Origin: Apoderus coryli
Lineage: Eukaryota > Arthropoda > Insecta > Coleoptera > Attelabidae
Reading direction: 5' to 3'
Length of the DNA: 64,000 nt
Assembly (NCBI GenBank): GCA_911728435.2
Contig: OU452213.1
Span: forward strand, 1,033,834-1,097,833
Positions 12,501 to 27,500 of the stretch are shown one piece after another. Below the pieces are notes generated by a model. That model searched no databases. It saw only the letters and a list, made by a program, of their open reading frames with translations, and had not been told where the DNA came from. The position numbers and the translations under genes were made by a program. Position 1 is the stretch's first letter. Each line of letters opens with the position of its first letter.

Positions 12501-15500
12501 ACGCCTGTCATTTAATTAATGATTAATGAATCAAATTAATTGTTAATTAAGTTCCTCTTCTAGCGGAGAAACTTATCAGTACACCTACGTTTAGAAAATT
12601 GCGTTGATAATTGATAATTTTGATTAATTTTCCTTATGAAGTTGAATTTGATTATATAATTTGGTTTGGGATAACTTAAACTTTGGAGTTTCTTGCTTTT
12701 AAATATGCATTTCTTAGCGGAGAACCAAATTAATACAACGCTTGTCATTTAATTAATGATTAATGAATCAAATTAATTGTTAATTAAGTTCCTCTTTTAG
12801 CGGAGAAACTTATCAGTACACCTACGTTTAGAAAATTGCGTTGATAATTGATAATTTTGATTAATTTTCCTTATGAAGTTGAATTTGATTATATAATTTG
12901 GTTTGGGATAACTTAAACTTTGGAGTTTCTTGCTTTTAATTATGCATTTCTTAGCGGAGAACCAATTAATACAACACCTGTCATTTAATTAATGATTAAT
13001 GAATCGAATTAATTGTTAATTACGTTCCTCTTCTAGCGGAGAAACTTATCAATACGCCCACGTTTAGCAAATTGCGTTGACAAATATATGATTTTGATTA
13101 CTTTTCGTTATGAAGTTGAATTTGATTATATAATTTGGTTTGGGATAACTTAAACTTTGGAGTTTCTTGATTTAAATTATGCATTTCTTAGCGGAGAACC
13201 AAATTAATACAACGCCTGTCATTTAATTAATGATTAATGAATCCAATTAATTGTTAATTAAGTTCCTCTTCTAGCGGAGAAACTTATCAATACGCCTACG
13301 TTTAACAAATTGCGTTGACAAAGATATAATTTTGATTACTTTTCGTTATAAAGTTGAATTTGATTATATAATTTGGTTTGGGATAACTTAAACTTTGGAG
13401 TTTCTTGCTTTTAATTATGCATTTCTTAGCGGAGAACCAAATTAATACAACGCCTGTCGTTTAATTAATGATTAATGAATCAAATTAATTGTTAATTAAG
13501 TTCCTCTTCTAGCGGAGAAACTTATCGATACGCCTACGTTTAACAAATTGCGTTGACAAATATATAATTTTGATTACTTTTCGTTATGAAACTGAATTTG
13601 ATTATATAATTTGGTTTGGGATAACTTAAACTTTGGAGTTTCTTGCTTTTAATTATGCATTTCTTAGCGGAGAACCAAATTAATACAACGCCTGTCATTT
13701 AATTAATGATTAATGAATCAAATTAATTGTTAATTAAGTTCCTCTTCTAGCGGAGAAACTTATCAGTACACCTACGTTTAGAAAATTGCGTTGATAATTG
13801 ATAATTTTGATTAATTTTCCTTATGAAGTTGAATTTGATTATATAATTTGGTTTGGGATAACTTAAACTTTGGAGTTTCTTGCTTTTAAATATGCATTTC
13901 TTAGCGGAGAACCAAATTAATACAACGCTTGTCATTTAATTAATGATTAATGAATCAAATTAATTGTTAATTAAGTTCCTCTTTTAGCGGAGAAACTTAT
14001 CAGTACACCTACGTTTAGAAAATTGCGTTGATAATTGATAATTTTGATTAATTTTCCTTATGAAGTTGAATTTGATTATATAATTTGGTTTGGGATAACT
14101 TAAACTTTGGAGTTTCTTGCTTTTAATTATGCATTTCTTAGCGGAGAACCAATTAATACAACACCTGTCATTTAATTAATGATTAATGAATCGAATTAAT
14201 TGTTAATTACGTTCCTCTTCTAGCGGAGAAACTTATCAATACGCCCACGTTTAGCAAATTGCGTTGACAAATATATGATTTTGATTACTTTTCGTTATGA
14301 AGTTGAATTTGATTATATAATTTGGTTTGGGATAACTTAAACTTTGGAGTTTCTTGATTTAAATTATGCATTTCTTAGCGGAGAACCAAATTAATACAAC
14401 GCCTGTCATTTAATTAATGATTAATGAATCCAATTAATTGTTAATTAAGTTCCTCTTCTAGCGGAGAAACTTATCAATACGCCTACGTTTAACAAATTGC
14501 GTTGACAAAGATATAATTTTGATTACTTTTCGTTATAAAGTTGAATTTGATTATATAATTTGGTTTGGGATAACTTAAACTTTGGAGTTTCTTGCTTTTA
14601 ATTATGCATTTCTTAGCGGAGAACCAAATTAATACAACGCCTGTCGTTTAATTAATGATTAATGAATCAAATTAATTGTTAATTAAGTTCCTCTTCTAGC
14701 GGAGAAACTTATCGATACGCCTACGTTTAACAAATTGCGTTGACAAATATATAATTTTGATTACTTTTCGTTATGAAACTGAATTTGATTATATAATTTG
14801 GTTTGGGATAACTTAAACTTTGGAGTTTCTTGCTTTTAATTATGCAGTTCTTAGCGGAGAACCAAATTAGTACAACGCCTGTCATTTAATTAATGATTAA
14901 TGAATCAAATTAATTGTTAATTAAGTTCCTCTTCTAGCGAAGAAACTTATCAATACGCCTACGTTTAGCAAATTGCGTTGACAAATATATAATTTTGATT
15001 ACTTTTCGTTATGAAACTGAATTTGATTATATAATTTGGTTTGGGATAACTTAAACTTTGGAGTTTCTTGCTTTTAATTATGCATTTCTTAGCGGAGAAC
15101 CAAATTAATACAACGCCTGTCATTTAATTAATGATTAATGAATCAAATTAATTATTAATTAAGTTCCTCTTCTAGCGGAGAAACTTATCAGTACGCCTAC
15201 GTTTAACAAATTGCGTTGACAAATAAGTATATGATTTTGATTACTTTTCGTTATGAAGTTGAATTTGATTATATAATTTGGTTTGGGATAACTTAAACTT
15301 TGGAGTTTCTTGCTTTTAATTATGCATTTCTTAGCGGAGAACCAAATTAATACAACACCTGTCATTTAATTAATGATTGATAAATCGAATTAATTGTTAA
15401 TTAAGTTCCTCTTCTAGCGGAGAAACTTATCAATACGCTTACGTTTAACCAAAAGCGTTGAATTACTTTGTCCAAGTACATTTCAATTTCACGATATTAC

Positions 15501-18500
15501 TACACGCTTTTCCGTCATATGAGATTAAAAATAAAACAGTAAAGAAAAAGGAAAATCTTACGTTCCACGAAACATCTAACAAAAGGATCACCAACAAACC
15601 CAGATGGGCAACTACAGATGGGGCTATGGACGACCACTTTACACAATGCATCTAAGCCACAAGTGCCTGGACATGGATCAATACATTTCTGGTTTTGACA
15701 TGCTCTATTTAGGGGACATTCAGAGTTCACTACGCACTCAGGCCGGCAAGCAGGTGGAACTCCAAAGTAGCCGGGAGCACATGAGCACACTGGTCGATCA
15801 TTTTGCGTGCGACATATACTGAAGGGTCCACATGGAGATGGGATGCATGGGTTCCGGGGAATTGGTGACTCCTCAATTACTACTATAAAAATTGGATTGT
15901 TTTTTGATATGACACCAAGAGAAATGTTAAGTTTTCGCTTAGCATCATTAAAATCAAACTTACTCGGTTCAATTTTGCGACATAATCTCAAAGCATTTCC
16001 AGTATAGCCTGGCAAACAATAGCATTGTGGGTTGTGATTAATTACGGAGCATTCAGCATTGATGCCACAACTGCCTGGGCATGGATTGCGACATTTCATG
16101 CCCAAACATGCCTTATCATGCGGGCATTCGTTACTAGTTAGGCATTCAGGCCGACAACCTAAATATGGATCACCGAAATAACCGGGTACACATGTACAGG
16201 AACCTGCACCATTTTGCTCGCGACATTCAGCATTTGAACCGCATGGAGATGGGTTACAAGGTTCTGCTACTTCAACTACTGCTAGATGTGAAGAATGAAA
16301 TGAAAAATGAAGAGAAACATATACATAGATATTATACAAGTATGTATACAGAATCATCCAGATTAGAAATCTCCCTTGGTATTCAAATTAACGCTCATGA
16401 AATGGACACTCAACCAAGTGCTATTTTTATGTCACTTTTAATATGTTATGTTACCTATCTGGATGACTCTGTATGCAATCAAAACATGCACATAAAATAA
16501 AACAGAATAGAAGATGAATTCATAGTAATCTACGTCCATGAAATATCATTGAGCCTAATCAGATTTGTTGAATTTAGCCTAATGTGTCCCAATATTTATT
16601 TCCCTAAGATGTACCTACTCGTCTTTTATTACACTGATTCATCCATATTTATTGAACAATTATCCAAACGCTTCCCAATACCCCTGATTAACACTCAATT
16701 AACGAATCACATCTGCATCAGCAGCTCCGTCGAATATACAATTAACAAGAACCTGAACTAGTCACTTACCTTGTACAGGATTGCAGCCCGAAAATGGATC
16801 ACCTTCGAATCCTTTGACACAGTTACAGATTGGTCTGTGATTGATCACACTGCATTGGGCATTGAAGCCACAGGCTCCAGCGCATGGGTCACGACATTTG
16901 TTGCTTGTACACGCCAGATTTAATGGGCAATCCTGGTCGATGAGACATTCGGGACGACAATTCGGTGGTGCTCCAAACATACCCGAGAGACAGGAGCAGA
17001 CTGCTCTGTTCTCCACTGTGCGGCATTCAGCGTTTGGTCCGCATGGTGATGGAATGCATGGATATAGAGGCGCTTTTTCTTCAGGTTTTTCTACAAAACC
17101 ATTGAAATCAATTATTGACAGAATATATTGGTATGGGCAAAACCTTACCTTGTAAAGTGCATTGCACGAACGGATCACCAACATAATTAACTGGACAACT
17201 GCATATCGGATTATGGTTGTTGACATGGCATCTGGCATTTAATCCGCATGTTCCGGGACAGGGATCTTCACATTTTTGATTTATGCATGCTCTATCCCGT
17301 TTACATTCAGAGCTGACAAGACATTCTGGCCGACAACTTGGTGGTGTACCGAAATATCCAATTTGACATGAACATATCGCTTGGTCACCTTTAATCCGGC
17401 ATATGCTGTTTGGACCGCATGGTGAAGGATCACATGGATTCTTTGGTACTGATAAATGAACATGGAATTAAAATTACACCAAAAGGAGAAAATTGATACT
17501 ACTTACCTTCGACTGGTTTTTCTCTGCAAGCTGTGAATGGATCACCAATTAAGCCTCTAGCACACGTGCAGACTGGCACGTGATTCACAACAGTACATTC
17601 AGTATTAATTCCACATAAACCTTGGCATGGATCACGGCAATGCTGTGATAGACATGCTAAATGACTGGCGCAGTCAGAGTTCATTGTGCATTCTGGTCGG
17701 CATCCTCCTGAATATGGGTTACCAATATAAGGTGGAATACACGTACACTTTGCTGCACTATTAGTAACAGTACATTGAGCGTTTTCTCCGCATGGTGATG
17801 GGTTACATGGATCTTGCGGTTTTTCGATAACCACGACTTTAGAGCATCCAATGAAGGCATCTCCTTGGTATCCACTTGAACAACTGCAGAACGGTGTATG
17901 GTTAACCACGTTGCATTTGGCATTTGATCCACAAGTACCGATACAAGGATCGATACACTTCTCGTTAACACAAGCACGATTTTTAGTGCATTCTGAATTT
18001 ATAACACATTCAGGTCTACAATATGGTGGACTGCCGATATAGTTGGCAATGCATGAACATACTGGTCGATTAGATTTTACTTGGCAGATAGAGTTTGGAC
18101 CACATGGTGATGGATCGCAAGGATTCAGCGGTATTTTCGGTTCAATATCCTCTGGCACTCTATGACAACTAACGAACGGATCACCTTCTTCGTTTGGTGA
18201 ACAACTACATATTGGGTTATGACTTATGACTGTACATAATGCATTCCGGCCGCAAGTGCCTGGACAAGGATCTACACATTTTTGGTTGACACATGCGCGT
18301 GTTTGTGGACATTCCGAACTCACTATACATTCAGGTTTACATGCTGGTGGCGCTCCAAGATAATTTGGAAGGCAGGTACATGTCGCGAAGCCATTGTGTG
18401 AGACCAAACATCGACTGAATGGACCACATGGTGATGGATCGCAAGGGTTCTCGCTTGGAACAACTTGTGGATACGATGGTATTGTATATTTGTGACACGT

Positions 18501-21500
18501 CACGAAAGGATCGCCAGTGTGACGTGGTGGGCAGGAACATATCGGTATGTGATTAATAACGTCGCATTGTGCATTAACTCCGCAAACACCACTGCAAGGA
18601 TCTTGACATTTTGTGTTGATACAAGCTCTGTTTAATGGACAGTCTGGATTTACAACACATTCTGGACGACATGCCAATAACGGATCACCAAAGTATCCTT
18701 TTTTGCACACGCAAGCCAAGGTATTGTGTTTTTGCACACAATCAGCGTTAGCACCACATCTGATTGTCGCACAAGATTCTTTTTGCGGAGGTTTTGCTGG
18801 TACACTACAATGCTGATAAGGATCACCATAGAGACCTCTAGGACAGCTGCATACAGGAGCGTGCGCAACTGTCATACAAACAGCGTTAATTCCACAGGAA
18901 CCAGGGCATGGATCTAAACAGTTGAAACCCAAACAAGCTTTGTCAAATGGACAATCTGGATTACTGAGACATTCTGGTCGACATTGAGGGTGGTAAGCGG
19001 CTTCGGGACCAGTACAAGGATTGCACACAGCCACTTGAGTACCATAATTTGTGCAAGCCATATCGCCACATGGTGAAGGTAAGCATGGTTGAGTGGTGGC
19101 GTTGGGATATGATGGTATGGTTACTACTGGTGTTGCTAGGCATTGCCGGAATGGATCACCCATGTAACCTGTAAAGATCATTAGGTGATATTGGCGATTA
19201 TACCAGAAATATTTGTGATCTACTAACCTTGTGCACAAACGCACGTAGCTGTATGATCTCGTACTTGACACTCAGCATTCACACCGCATAAACTGCCCGA
19301 ACACGGATCCTTGCATTTCCTGTTGATACACGCTTTACTAATAGCACAATCGGAATTCAATACACATTCTGGTCGACAACCAGTTTGTGGATCACCATGG
19401 AAATCTGGTAGACAAGAACATACAGCACGATCTCTCATAACTTTACACAAAGTATTTAATCCACAAGGACTTGGCATGCATGGATCACGTTTCTCTGGTA
19501 TTTCATAGCATCTGATCACCGGATTTCCAATTAAACCGTCGATACATGTACAGATTGGATGATGTTTCTCACATCTGCAATTCGTGTTAACTCCACATGA
19601 TCCTGGACATGGATCTCTACATCGATAACCTATACACGCTTCATGATCGTTACAATTTTCATCTACTACACATTCGTAACCTTGGCAACCAGCGGATCCA
19701 GTAGGATCACCTCCCATACCAGCTGGACATCGGCACATTGAGTTCCCATCTGGTGTTAAGACACATTCAGCATTCGGTCCACAAGGATTTGGCACACAAG
19801 GAGTAGCTGGTTGCAATCGGCATCCAGAATATGGATTTCCAATAAATCCGGATCGACAGAAGCATTGTTCTTGGTTATCTGTGACATAACAATCAGAGTT
19901 TGGTCCACAAGGTCCTGGTGAACATAGTGCGGTGACTTCTGGTTCAGCACAACTTCTGAAAGGATTACCGAAAGTGCCTAATGGACAGTAACATACTGGG
20001 TCATGATGTGGATCACAATGTGCATTTTGACCACATGGGTTCGGTTCACAAGGATTCTTAGGTTCGACACATCCACGAATCGTGTTAGGACTTTCCAAAT
20101 AGCCTGGAAGACAAGTGCATTTTGCGAAACCATTTGATAGAATTGCACATTGAGTGTTTGGACCGCATGGTGATGGATCACAAGGATTTGCTGGTAGACT
20201 ACATGGTACTTGTGGTGGAGTTCCTTCGAATTCTGGCAGACAGAAACAAACGGCGTTGCCGGAAACTACTCTACAGTCGGAATTGGGTCCACATGGGTTC
20301 GGAGAGCATTTGTCACCTTCGGGAACTAGAACACAAAGCAAGAGTGATTTTAGAATGATCAATTAATTTAATAATGTTGAATTGTACTTACTACATATTT
20401 TGAATGGATTTCCTGTAAGTCCTTTTGGACAATAACAGATAGGATTTCCGTTGTCAAGTTCACATAATGCATTAGATCCACAAGGATTTGGTTCGCAAGG
20501 ATTAGTTGGTGGATGACACAATTTTAAAGCATCGCCTTGATAGCCAGGAGGACATCTGGAAATGTTAAAATTTGCTTGAATATTTGACTGTTCCTCATGA
20601 ATAGATACTGAATCTTACCTGCATATAGCCTGATGATTTAAAACTTCACAAATAGCATTGCCACCACAATTACAAGGCGACACACATTGCTGATTAACAC
20701 ATGCTTCAGATCCTGGACATTCACCGTCATGTCTGCATCCTGCTATTCGTACGCAATCCACAAATGGATTACCTTCATGACCTGGTAAACATTGACAATC
20801 CACGCCATGGTTTTTAGGTATACATTCAGCGTTATCACCGCAGGAATCCTCAAAGCATGGATTAATACAAAGTCGATTCAGTCTGTCGCACAGTTTATTT
20901 GGTGGGCAGTCTTCGTTGTATTGGCAGATTGGCTTGTAGTCAATAACTGAGAATTGAATTATGAATGGTGGGTTTCAAGATGCAAGAGATATCGTGCTTA
21001 CCTGGAACACACCCCACATATCCGTTACCCTGGAATCCTTCTTCGCAGCTACAATCGGATCCATGGTTCGTGTTAATGCAAACAGCGTGTTGGGTGCAAG
21101 GATTCCGTACATCACAAGGTCTTTGACAAGCGTAATCAATACATGCTTCAGTTATTGGACAATCTTCGTTTCTTGTGCAGCTCACTGTGCATTTTAAAGT
21201 TAGTTAGTTGGTGAACGCATTTATTACGATCTCGTCTTCCAAAGAGGAAGAATCTTAAGACGTATTGGAATCTTTTATGAATTTTTATATTTTTAACTAC
21301 TATTCACATGATCTAAATCTGGCAGAATTGTTTTTCAATGACACAAGTTGACACATTTGGCATTCAAATATTGATTTTTTACAATTTCAATAATAATAAA
21401 AAAAGTTCAATGACCCCGTTCGACTAACAATATGTGCAGACGGGCTACAATTTGAATAATAATTCAAATTCAATGAACTGGGTCATAGAGATGCAAGAAA

Positions 21501-24500
21501 TGTATCGATATATTCTTTCTTGCATTATTAGAGATGCAAGAAATGTATTGATATATTCCATTCGATCTCAATTTCTTTTGAAGGTTGAACTATTGTTTCG
21601 AGGATTGCAAGAATTAGGAACTTGATCGTTAGCAACTGCTGAAGTTGTGTGTAATTATATACAAATTGTTAAAAATATTATTTTGTTGATTAGACATTAT
21701 TTGTTAACATTAATAATTAATGAGATTACATATAAACAATAACATTTTAATTGCATTGTTGTTGTTGATTAAATATCTACATAAAATTTAGTATTTAGTC
21801 TTACTTGTCGGTGATTTGAAGCATTTAGTTGCGGGATTCCCCTCATATCCCGCAGGACATGTGCACATAGGTCGATGCATTTTTGCCTGGCATCGCGCAC
21901 TTTCCGCGCATGCGCTAGTAAACTCACATGGATCCTGACACAATGCCATGTAACAGGCCTCGTTTTCGAGACAGTCCAAGTCGGATTCGCACGGTTTAGG
22001 AGCTCGCTCACTAGGTGGCTCTAGTTTAATAGTGTTAATAATATTTATTAATACATTAATTAATATTAATAGCAAACATTAACAATATAATTAGTTTTGT
22101 AGTAATCATTTAGTGTATTTGTTGTGTGTAGTTTGTTCAATAACATTATTTTAAATATTTATGTACAGTTTTCCCTTTAACCTTTATATTATTATGTGTA
22201 GAGGTATATTTATTGTTCATGCAAATAATTTAATTTGAAAATGTTCATAGGCGTGATTGATTATAATTTTACAAGTTAACAAAAGGTTGTTTGCACCAAC
22301 AAAGAAGCTTTTGACTTTGACTTATCCCCACTCTATGTTACATGTTGTTTGACATTAACAGATCACGAATTCAAGGTGCGTACTCTTCTAACTACTAGGT
22401 AGTTGTAGTCCACAAATGTCAAAATTCATGGCATCCAGCGACGACTTTGTTCAATTAAAAAACTTCTGGGCACCACTGTTTTGAAAATTTTTGAAGGTGA
22501 ACGAGAAATTTGCAACATAATTTAGATACAATAGGAGCTTAATATGCTCGTTTGATCAGAGCCTTGCTGACTGCAGCTGCAAGCAGCAACAGAAGCCTGT
22601 TATATGTAAAAGTAATAAAACTAAGACGGTAAACGGAACCATTCGGGTGTTTTCGCGCTGTTCCTCGATTGACCCTTCTATATGTTATATGTTCAGTGGT
22701 ATTATTTTTGGTAAAAGTCCGTGGTATTCATAATTAAAGAGGGGCATTTTTTCAAAGTACATATTTTGCATTTTTGATGCATATTAGGTGTATTTCTGCA
22801 TATTTTTGTAAAAATTTTGAGAAATATTTAATTGTACATTGTTTTTACAATTTTTATTCATAACCAATTGAAGTATCGTGGAAGGATCGAAGAATTTATT
22901 TTACAGAGAGCCACTATGCCCGAAACATGTAAACTAAGAAACAATTAGTATTATTAAAGACATTTTGAGTGGATTTAGACCCCAAGTCCCTAATTTACCT
23001 ACTCCACTGGCACAAGGATGGATTAAGTACTTCTATATGAAAAAAATAAAACTCCGGAGGTGTTTAAAAGGTCATACTGCTTGACTTGATTCTTTTATTA
23101 GCCTACGAATATTTTCCAATTAAAATTCTATTTCACTGTTTTATACAGGGTGGATGGCGTATTAGACTAAGCAACGGATCATTTTGAAAATTTACTTACT
23201 TTAGTAGGTCAAACTAATCGATACTTCTAAAATAACTTTCTTATTTCAAATGGAACACCCTGTATATAATGCGAAAGTATTTTAGAAATATAGATTAGAT
23301 TTACCTACTAAAGTACCATAATTTTCAAAATGATGCGTCTACTACGCCATCCACCCTGTATATATTTTTTGTAATTGATTTTTCTTTGTGTATTTTATAT
23401 TCTACAAAAAATATATTAATAGCACCTCTTTTTGTACAAATACCTTGATAACAAATCCTATGTGGATCGCCATAGTGATGTGGTGGACATTTACATTTAG
23501 CTGAATGCTCTTCAGCGATACAGTTTGCATTCTCAGCACATAATCCACCGATTGAACATACATTTAGACATTTTTTAAACAGACACACTTCACTGTCCCT
23601 GCAATTTTCATCAATGCTACATTCTGGTTCTTCAACACTGGTTAGATTTTTAATAGATATTAAAGGAGGTTGAATTGTTGTAGTTTCAATAATATATGGC
23701 TCAGTAACACGATTTCGTCCCTCGTAGGTCATGAAAGTTTCCTCAGAAAATGAAGATTCGTTTAGTACATTTGTGGTAGTTTCAAAAATATGAGAAGATG
23801 CAGCTTCTGTTCCGAGATTTTGCGCCTCAGTTGGTGTCACCTCCAACTCAGTCGTGCTCAGTCCGGACTCAGTAATTCCCTTTTCACTGGTACTTAATTT
23901 AAGTTCTATTCCACTTGTTATAGTCTCAGATACCTGCTCTGTTGTAGATTCTGTTCTAATGATTGTAGGGAAGCTTTGTAACTCAGTAACTCCCTGCTCT
24001 GTAGTACTCAGTGCTAGTTCAAGAGTTACTGGTTCTTTTGTGTTCAGTTGTGATTCAGTAATACCTTGTTCAGTTGAAGTAGTGTCAAATTTAGTAACAA
24101 ATGTAGTAACTGTAGAATCTCCAGTAGTAGTATATTTGGTAGTAATTTCAGGTTCACTACTGAAAAAGCCAGAGGTTGTGGTTTTACTTTGAGGTGTTTC
24201 TGTTTCGCTTGTAGACTGCGTAATTTCTGCTTCATTTGTTTTAGTTGTACCCCTTTCTTGATACTGTTCAGTAACTTCCATAGTGCCTCCTGTTGCAGTA
24301 GAAAACTCCGTAGTCATTTTAGTACTAACGGTTGCAGTAGAAGCAGTAGTTACACCTTGGGAACTAGTAATCTCTTTAGTTGAATTATCAGAAATAGTTG
24401 AACTGTCTGGTTTGAGAGTACCTTTAGGTTTTGTTTCCTCACTTATAGTTATTGTTCCTGTGGCAGTAGATTCGGAAATTCCTGGTTTACTAGTATATCC

Positions 24501-27500
24501 AAATTGAGTAGTCGTTTCCGGACCACCGTCCTCCATTGTAATTGGAGGTCCAGATGTAACGGTTTGTGTTTCAGGAACAGGGGTACTTTCTTCTGTGACA
24601 TCAGTTAAACTGGTTTCTTTATTTGTAATTTCAGTTTCAGCTTCTAATGGGGTTGAACTAGTAACTAATATATTAGTTGTGTATTGGTTTTCACTACTTG
24701 TATATTGAATTACTGGTACTGTAGTGGTACTTTCTGCCGGAAGGGTACTGTGTTCTGTAGTAGATATTTCCGAAGTATATGTGTCAGATATTCCTACTGT
24801 GGTACTAAGAGAACTTGCAGTTTCTGTTTCAAGGCTTTTGCCTATCGTAGATGTTTGATCTTCAGAATATCCTTTTGTCTCATACCGGGTAGAACCTTCT
24901 GATTGAGGCCCCGTACTTTCGACTGTTGTATGAGGAATGTTTGTACTGAATACTTCTGTTTTACTTGGGTATACCTCAGTAGTTCCAAGTGTAGTCTGTG
25001 TCGTAGTGAATGAAGTTGTTGTTTCTTGCTGTTCAGTAGACATTGTTGTGTCTGGAGCGAAGGTTCTACTTGAGGATTGCTCAAATCCTGTAGTATATTC
25101 CTCAGAAACATGAGTTGTTAACTCACTGGGAGTTCCTGGTTTGTTTGTTAACTTAGTAGTATATTGTTCAGTGTCAGAAGTGCTAATTTCTGTAGTTAAT
25201 TCTATTTTTTTTGTTGTCAAAATATTGGGTGCATATTCTTTAGTACCCTCGGTGTCATTCAATGCAATAATTGTGTTTGCAGTCTCTGTAGTCTCCTTCA
25301 TAATTTTAGGGCTGCTACTAAATTCTAAAGTACTTGTTTCATGGTCTATAGTTGTGTGTGATATTTCTGCCCCTGTAGTTGTTTCAGAATAAGAGCCAGT
25401 AGCTTCTGGTTCAGTTCTGGGTGCATTGGTACCTGTGGTCTTCGTTCGAATCGTGGAAGATTCTTGTTCTCCTTCTACATTTGTTTCATAATCTGATTCG
25501 GTATTCGTAATAACTTCACCAGTAACAGAATTAGTACTTGTGTCATGTGCTGCTGTGGTAGTACCCATAGATTTTGCTGTTTTTATTTCAACAGCCATTT
25601 GCGTGGTCAGTTGCTTTGGCTTAATTGTACTTTCGGGAACTGTAGTCCTCGAATTTAATAATTCTGTGGGTATTTCGGTTACTTTTTTGGTACTTATATC
25701 GGTAATGAGTTCACCAGATGCAATTGTTGTTTGAGATTGTTCTATTTTGTCAGTGATTATAGTTGGTTCTGTATTTGCAGTAGTCGTTTTTTCAAGTTCT
25801 CCATAAATTTCAGTGATGGTACTCTCGGTATTAGTGTTAACGGATTCTGTTGTTCTAAAGGTAGGAGTGGAACTTCTCGTACCTTCGCCTGGTTGGGTGG
25901 TATATTCTGTATGGAAAATAGTCATGGTGACAGGCGTAGAACTTTCTGTACCCGTTGTTGTAAAATGTTCAATTCCTGTGCTTCCAGTTGTTAATAGAGC
26001 TTCAATATTTTTAGTTGTGAGTACCACTGTAACGGGTGTGTTTGTTGTAGTCTCCTTGCTTGAAGTAGGTACTGGTGTCGTTAAATAGGTTTGTTCTTGT
26101 TCAGTTTGTTGGGTACCACCGAGAATTATTTTTACCGTCGTTGACAGTGGTGTATATTCGGTACTCTCAGAGTATCCTTCTGTTTCTTGTTCAGTTCTCA
26201 TTTCTATACCCTCCGTAGTTGTAGATATTGCACCTTCCGCTACAATAGTAACAGATGTACTTCCTTGTGTTAATATTTCTTCAATTTTTTGTGTCGTTAA
26301 TCCAAGATTATATGTTTCCGTCATTGTACTGCTGCTTGCAGTAGTACTGACGATAGATTTTTGCGTTGATGCTATAGGTACAATTGTAGTTAAATGCGTA
26401 ATCTCTGAAGGGTGGGTATGGTCAAACCCTTTAGCTTGAGACGAGACAGGCACTTCTGTCTCAGTGATAGTTCTTAAGTTTATAGTACTGCTTTCTGTTG
26501 TAATTTCTGAAAATATAGTTTTTGGTTCAACAATTTCTTGTATTGCTATGTTAGTACTGCTCTCGGTGACTAGTTCACTTGGTACTGTAACTTCATGAAC
26601 TTTTCCAGTACTGCTACTTGCTGGAGTGCTAACGGTTTGAGTAGTTTGCGTTGTTTCAGGTAATTCTGTAAACGGTACTTCACTACTTGGAGTTGACGAT
26701 TCACCTAATGATGAAGTTTCAGTTGTGAATACTTCAAATCGATTTTCTGTAGTGTATTGGGATGTGAGTACCATATGATCTACTGTTTCGGATGTAGATG
26801 ATTGTGTAACAATGTTTTCAGTACTAAATTTAGATATTTCAGCTGTAGTAGTACCAGTGTCAGTTAGAAGATCAGAACTGGTTCCTTCTGCAGGTTTTTC
26901 GGTATTACCTTCGCTGCTTAATGTATTAGTTTCTGTGGATTCTCCTATCGGTGTGGTACTTACTTGCGTATATTGTGTTACAACATTTTCAGTACTAAAC
27001 TTTGGTGTTATTTCTGATACTCCAACTGCAATAGTACTTTCGGTATTAATTTGGAGATCAGAACTGCTTTCTTCTGCAGTCGTCGAGGTACTCTTTTCGG
27101 TCTTTCCTTCATTGCTAAATGTAATAGTTTCTCTAGATTCTCCCATCGGTGTGGTTCTTATTTTCTCATATGGTGTTACGATATTTTCAGTACTAAATGT
27201 TGGTGTTATTTCAGAAACCGCACTAGTACTCTTTTCGGTCTTAGCTTCGCTGCTAAATGTATTAGTTTCTGTGGATTCTCCTATCGGTGTGGTACTTACT
27301 TCCGTATATTGTGTTACAACATTTTCAGTACTAAACTTTGCTGTTATTTCAGATACTCCAACTGCAATAGTACTTTCGGTATTAATTTGGAGATCAGAAC
27401 TGCTTTCTTCTGCAGTTGTCGAGGTACTCTTTTCAGTCTTACCTTCATTGCTAAATGTAATAGTTTCTCTAGATTCTCCTATCGGTGTGGTACTTATTTT

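Noticed and set aside
10425..15365. Repeated 62-68 codon minus-strand open frames in the satellite
   Set aside because: They recur with the 237-bp monomer and differ only as the monomers do. They have no codon bias, domain or splice context. Their conservation is due to homogenisation of the repeat.
15562..16281. Single exon covering E29 and E30
   Set aside because: The frame is open through 15883-15963, but that part lacks EGF cysteines and is bounded by GTAAGT and TTTATAG. A short in-frame intron fits better.
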